NCBI GenBank assembly: GCA_033980235.1
Contig: CM067072.1
Span: 28,188,559 to 28,252,558 of the forward strand
Direction of reading: 5' to 3'
From: Diadema setosum
Taxonomy: Eukaryota > Echinodermata > Echinoidea > Diadematoida > Diadematidae
Length of the DNA: 64,000 bases
Within the stretch, counting starts at the first letter, position 1, and each line of letters begins with the position of its first letter. The position numbers were made by a program, and so were the translations under genes. Shown in pieces: positions 58,856 to 64,000 of this stretch. The notes beneath the pieces are model-generated. The model searched no databases. It had not been told where the DNA came from and saw nothing but the letters and a program-made list of their open reading frames with translations.

Positions 58856-61709
58856 ATATTGTGACCTCAATGGTGACGTCGCAGACAACGCGCAAGTGGT
58901 CATTCGACGCCATGGGGACATGAGCCCTTTACACCCACCAAGTGTAGAGGACTTCGACAGACCCAACAGAATTCGGGGAAAATCCCCGAGGACTTTGCTG
59001 AACCCGGGTGAAGTGGTGCAGAGTGAACCTACCCGCTCGGGAGACTCCATGACCGTCCTGGTGCAGGTCCACAACCATCCGGTGAACGACGGCACGGGGA
59101 AAAGAGATCCAAAGAACCCAGATTTTAAGAACAGCAAAGGGGAAATCAACCAGGTTCGACTGCACGACGAGAGGCAGAGAAGCCCGATCCGAGATATCGG
59201 CGGAAAGAGAGAGCGAGACAGGAGCCTTGATGACAAGGTGTCCATCAAGGGCGACCGGTCTCCCGGGAGATCGCGGAGAAAGGAGACTGCCGACTCCGAA
59301 AAACGTCCGATTGACAGGGAGAATATTGAAGAGCGTCGTGAGCGACCGGAAACCAACGGTGAACCTGTTCCGATCAAGAAAGACCAGATGGCCAGAGCTA
59401 GCGAGTACCGTGACCTGTGGCAGCTACGGTCAACGCTAGAGATGCAGCACTCCTCAGATGACTCGGGGTCGTCGGAATACGACACCGTGATAGGCGGGAG
59501 TGGTGAGGATGATGAGCGCATGCTGCCTCCCATGCTGAGAAGCCCGACGTTGGAGGAAGAGAGCAGCGGGCAGGAGAAGAGCGAAGGAAAGAGCGGGATC
59601 GACGATAGTTTTGAACAACCTGTCAGTAGTATTAGCGCCGAGGATTCGGATGTATCCGAACGAGATCGCGACAGCGGAGGATCCGGTAAGGATGCTGCCC
59701 GAAACCTCCGTAAAATGCACGGGGACAGCGGATATGCCTCCATTGAACAGAAAACGGAGACTGAATGGAAGCGACGCCAAATGTTCGCAGCGAGCGATCA
59801 CGAAAGCACCAGTTTTGAAAGCGCTCAGACTTTTACCATGTCTAGTGACAGCAGCAGTCCCACTGTGGACAAGCCACTGGTCAGTGCCGTTGTTGGACGC
59901 GCGAGTGAGGAAAGCAGACCCATGACGCGCAGAGGGGATCGTCGAACTGCTTCGACCAAGCGGCGTGAGTTTGTCGCAGGGCGAGAAGAAGCTATCTTCG
60001 GGAGCTTTAGCTTCCCGGAAGAAGAAACGGAGACGTCCGGAACAGAATCTACGATGACGACAGGAAAGGACAGTGATCAAGCCTTAAGTGATAGACGAGG
60101 TGCTTTACGAGAAAGAAAAGTGCGCCGCACGAGTCCGCTGGCGAGGTCAAGGGAGGACGGACTGAGTTGCTACCCTAAGGGTCGCGATTATAGCATTGAC
60201 GAAAAGACAGATGCCCTTTTCAAAGAATTCCTCAAACAAGATGTGCTTTTCGATACGAACACTAGACGATCACGGCCGTACAGAAGTCACAGGTTACAGC
60301 TACACAACAAGCAACACAGCGACTCCATGTTAGAATACCCAACGAAAATCGTATCTAGTCAAGGGGGCAATGAGCCACGAAGCGTAAGCTTTGAATCAAG
60401 AGCAGCAACAGAAAGCTCGGCAAAAGAACGGCTTACTACTCTCTTGCCTGGTACGGGTAGATCAAAATCGCTGATTTCGCAAGACAGCATCGAGGAGGAA
60501 TACTTACGTCAGGAGCGGAAGAAAACTTACAGCGCAGACTGTTCTCCGGACTCGAGGTCATCTCGCGAACCTTCGAGGGAACCTTCGCCGACTGGCGATC
60601 CGAAATGCCATCCAGCTCCTCCCTACAAGCACTCGTACGACAGACACGAAAAAGCAGCTATCCTTGACGTGCCTCCCAGGTTGGAAGACGTGAAGAATCG
60701 ACGGAGCGCATTCCGTCTCGTCCGACGGTCGCCACAGGTACGGCGCGCAGGGGCCGCCTCGTTCCATGACTGCGCGGTGACAGCCTTCAGTGCAGACCTG
60801 AGCGAGATGGATGACGAACGAGAGCGCACGAGGAGGGAGAGCATCCCTTCCAGGCACTCTCTAGACTTGCGTGACCTCCACGACCGCCAAACGATGGAGC
60901 CACCGACCATTCTTGTTGGGGGATACGAGACCCCCGATGAGCAGCATACACCCGATAGGGAAGATCGCCTAAAGGCGCGGGGGCAGGATCCTCACCCTAT
61001 TTCACCAAGCCGTAGGACGCCCTCTGACGAGTACTTGAGGTCGCCGCGCTCGGAGGAACGATCACGCAGTCCACGGAGTCGAAGGCATCAGCGGTTCAAC
61101 GATGTAAGCCCGAATCGAGGAGATTCTTCAGGAAGAGGCGTTTCGCCGGGCAGGAGCGGGAACGCCGCACACTATCGATCAGCAAAGTCACCAACAAGGC
61201 CAAGACGCAGCATGGAAAGTCTAAGCATGGACAGGGATGATAGAGTGTATCGTGACTCCGCAGAGGGTAGGAGAGATTTCTTGCAAGTGCCTGGAAATCG
61301 AGGAACGGGGCGCTCTGCCAGCTCGTCACCACGACATCGGCTGAGGAAGCACGACACATTCGGCGGAGTCAGCCGACCCTTCAGCGAAGAGTGCCTGTCG
61401 AGGAGCGACGAGCCCATCCGAGACCATCCGGAATACCAGCAGACGTTTCACCAAGGCCGTTACGTCCGGCCGATCGATTTCGAGAAGCTGGAAAAGCCCC
61501 ACAAAAAGCCACATTCCAAGCAGGCAGAGAAGATCATCAGGTTCGAGACAACGCGAGCTGGCTCGGAGACGGCCCTCTTAGATTGCAGGGAAGAACGCAG
61601 TCGACGGGAAGCTCGCAGGTCGCCGGTGAGGGCGCACAGCGATCAGGATGTCCTCTCCGACTGGAGGCGAAACGGAGAACAGAAAGCGAGGTCACCCGAT
61701 AAATTTTGA
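58856..61709 (+). CDS. Terminal exon: 950-residue disordered cytoplasmic tail
   Basis: The acceptor is ATCCTAG|A; the first base completes an Arg codon and the frame stays open for 950 codons to TGA at 61707. It is the longest open frame in the window and GC-richer than its surroundings. Composition is dominated by S, R, E, D, P and K, with no globular domain visible.

Landmarks, counted from Y1 at 58857: an acidic Ser patch near 198-222 (SSDDSGSSEYD); DSGYAS at 290-295, matching the beta-TrCP degron form; one hydrophobic, helix-prone segment at about 445-466 (YSIDEKTDALFKEFLKQDVL); basic kinase-type sites (RSKSLISQDSIEEEY, RRESIPSRHSL); an RS-like zone near 714-800 (RSPRSEERSRSPRSRR); and the C-terminus ARSPDKF, which ends D-x-hydrophobic like a class III PDZ ligand. 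The likely role is an adaptor or scaffold tail of a membrane protein regulated by phosphorylation; this is inference. No named family recognised. Frames on the opposite strand are shadows. Confidence 0.92.
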
Positions 61710-63760
61710 TATTGGCTTTATACTGGCACTGCGCGTGGATTGCAGACTTTTGTATCTACATAAGCACGCCTTGGTATTATATGCAATAGACTCACGAATA
61801 GTTACGCTTAAAATGTCAACACCTAAGACATCTTGTGGTAGAAAATACTTGGTGTAGCAGACGATGATATGATAAAATATACTTGTTACATTTCTAGCTG
61901 TCAATGTCTTTGAACATTTCCTAGTGGTAGACAAAGTAAACCGATAGCTGTTCACATTCATCCTATTTCACTGTGTTTCTGTTGATCTTGCGTTACGTTT
62001 TCACTCAGCAGAATGGTAAACCGAGCAACTGCTAATACCATCAAGAGACCAATATTCCACAGATAAATAAGGAAAGTTTGTCTATCGATAGTAACTATCG
62101 ATTCTATCTCCTTTAGGTTCATTTGCGTATCATTTGCATGAATCCAGCATGCGAGACCTGATATCCCAATCTCTTTTCTGTTGGTAAGAGGTAGACTTGA
62201 CACTACGAAGATGTATAACAAAAGAGACAATCGAGTTATTTGCAGATTTTTAGCGCGAAATATTGCCATACATTGTCATTCATGCAATCATTGTTTACCA
62301 GTATTTATATCAGCTCCAAGTTTTTCAAGCTCGTGTAAAATTTGTATTAAATGCTTATTATTACGTGAAAAGAAAATATCGATTTTTGAACGCGTCCGTA
62401 ACCGTACGGAAAATCATACCAGTAATTCGAAACAATTTGCAGGTTTTATATTACGTAATAATCGCGAATGGCTGTGCCTTAAATATGACCCTGAGTTAGT
62501 AATGCAATGATGGATCGAAGCTATGTGTTTGAGAAATGCCATATCACTCGTGTTTGAAGAATGAGTTGTGTTTGCAAATGCAGTAATGTGATGTCATTCT
62601 CGTACCCGAGTAGCGTATACATTTTTGGGAGGTTGAACCCAAGCAAGAAGATCGAGGAACATGGGTAGGCGGGAGGGGAGGGGGAAAGGGGAGAAGGAGC
62701 AAAGAAAACGCAGTTATTCTTGTAAAGCGGCTGCACCAGAAAAGCCATCAGATTTTTCCAACCTCCTGTGCGAAGTGTTCCATAGTTAGTGGCAATTTAG
62801 ATTGTCATCGAAAAAGACAACAACAGCAGTAGTAATCTTTATCATCATCATAAGCAACAGCAGCATGAAACTTTGATTTTAAGTACATAATTTCAAGCCG
62901 ATGGTCATTTTTGTCAAATTATTGCATTAATGAGACTCATGACTTTTGCAGGATTTTGCCGGCAAGACAGTCCTCTCTATACTGCGCATATTGCGCACTT
63001 GCATGCAAACTGCAAAGCAGGTTTTCATTGAATATGAAACACCGCGCCAGGAAAAAAAAAAGTTGCGAGTTTTCTCAGATATTCCGTTGCATCAAGTGGA
63101 GACGGTCTAACAACCCAAACTGTAATATTGATTTTGATTTTGGTTTTCTGTTTTGTTTAGGGTTTTTAAACTTGCGGGGGGGGGGGGGGTGTTGAGAATG
63201 AGCTGTACCGCGCTCTGCAATCATCATCAGAAATAACTACATGTTCCCCAAAGAGGGCGCTCGTTCTAAGTTGATATACATGCCACACTTCACACGTCTC
63301 TACACGCCACCTTTTCCTGGTTTGGTATAGCACTGTTCCTCATCGATTTGTATCAATTCGAAGAATGCGATAGAACTATTATAGGGATAACGTAATTCCA
63401 CCAAAAAAAAAAAAAAAAAATGCGCAAAAAATCGGCTGTGCAGCTGTTTGGGGCCTGATGCCCGACAAGTTGCCAGTTGTTTTATACAATGTATTTGCAA
63501 GTTCAAAGGTCACACGATAATCTCAAAGTGGATAGAAGTTGCTAATTGCTTGCCAGGTTGCTCGTGATTCACTTGGCTTGCAATCAATCGCAACTTCTTC
63601 ACACGCACTGTCAACTCTGAAATTGTTGCCATTCTCTTTTCCTTCTTGTTCACCTTCTATTGTAAACCATCTAAAAAATATTGGCCTATATATGCCCAGA
63701 ATAGTATAATTGCTTAAATTCAGTTTGATCATAATCAAATAAAGTTAAACGACCCAATTT
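61710..63760 (+). other. 3' untranslated region (predicted)
   Basis: AT-rich sequence directly after the stop codon, without splice sites or a convincing frame. ATTAAA at 62346 could serve as an earlier polyadenylation signal; AATAAA at 63738 is the best one. A G run lies at 63175-63190 and an A run at 63403-63420. Confidence 0.55.
63738..63743 (+). terminator. Polyadenylation signal AATAAA
   Basis: Canonical hexamer, followed within 20-35 bp by a T/G-rich stretch (TTTTCTTGTCTTTGTATG) of the kind used as a downstream element. It would give a 3' UTR of about 2 kb. Confidence 0.5.
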
Positions 63761-64000
63761 TCTTGTCTTTGTATGTTAAAATACATCATTAGGGCGCTTT
63801 GACGTCATAATGTACTCATGAACTGAATAAGGCAAAATGAGTCACTCAATGCCTTACCTGATGGGTGCTCTTTCTCATACAGTACAGATAGGGAACCGAA
63901 TTACATTCATTTTCACTGAAAAATAGTAATGCACCTTATGATGTAACTATAATGGTATGTCTGAAAAGTCCCTCGTACGTCCGGTTTTGTAAGAAATTCA
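63761..64000. other. 3' flank
   Basis: No gene or repeat recognised apart from the CRE octamer. Confidence 0.5.
63800..63807. promoter_or_regulatory. CRE octamer TGACGTCA
   Basis: Exact full CRE just beyond the predicted polyadenylation site. Confidence 0.25.

Noticed and set aside
58847..59743. 298-codon minus-strand frame opposite the terminal exon
   Set aside because: It lies entirely over the real coding exon or its acceptor. Its Ser/Leu-rich composition is the mirror of the Arg/Glu/Ser-rich sense frame.

Overview
The window is animal nuclear DNA. Most of it is intron and intergenic sequence full of microsatellites, homopolymer C/G runs, tRNA-derived SINEs and small foldback elements. 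There is no compact gene layout, no CRISPR array and no operon. Recurrent ATAGGCCT-type words (near 18534, 20391, 45144), a SINE of the type common in sea urchins, TTAA-bounded foldback elements and a repeat of TTCGGAATAACGAAC units together suggest an echinoderm or similar marine deuterostome. This assignment is an inference from sequence style, made without a database search.

One gene is well supported, on the + strand, and the window holds its 3' part. Six coding exons were assembled by splice sites and reading phase: 17614-17673, 34730-34877, 41740-41883, 56585-56652, 58272-58428 and 58856-61709. They encode a short extracellular piece, one transmembrane helix (exon 34730-34877) and a cytoplasmic tail of about 1,080 residues. 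The tail is almost entirely charged, Ser/Arg/Glu-rich and apparently disordered; the terminal exon alone codes 950 residues. The five exons from 34730 onward join in frame with matching phases (2, 2, 1, 2). Exon 17614-17673 also fits by phase if the inner of two tandem acceptors is used. The 5' part of the gene is probably upstream of the window. I could not name the family. The 3' UTR runs to an AATAAA at 63738.

By region: 1-17613 is upstream or intronic sequence with SINEs, a non-LTR retrotransposon remnant interrupted by a telomere-repeat-like insertion (5041-5490) and one TTAA foldback element. 17674-34729 is a 17 kb intron with a second copy of that foldback, four perfect RFX X-box motifs (19273, 19658, 21313, 25508) and several GC-balanced, repeat-poor islands. 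34878-41739 and 41884-56584 are long introns with microsatellites, a 245 bp terminal-inverted-repeat element, a 475 bp tandem duplication and a 600 bp two-armed inverted repeat. 56653-58855 holds two short introns and an exon. After 61709 come the 3' UTR and flank.

The points most worth a second look are the X-box cluster, the CRE/X-box/ATG island at 21292-21575, the uncharacterised transmembrane protein with its giant disordered tail, the nested transposon at 5041-5490 and the arm-switching inverted repeat at 52807-53404.
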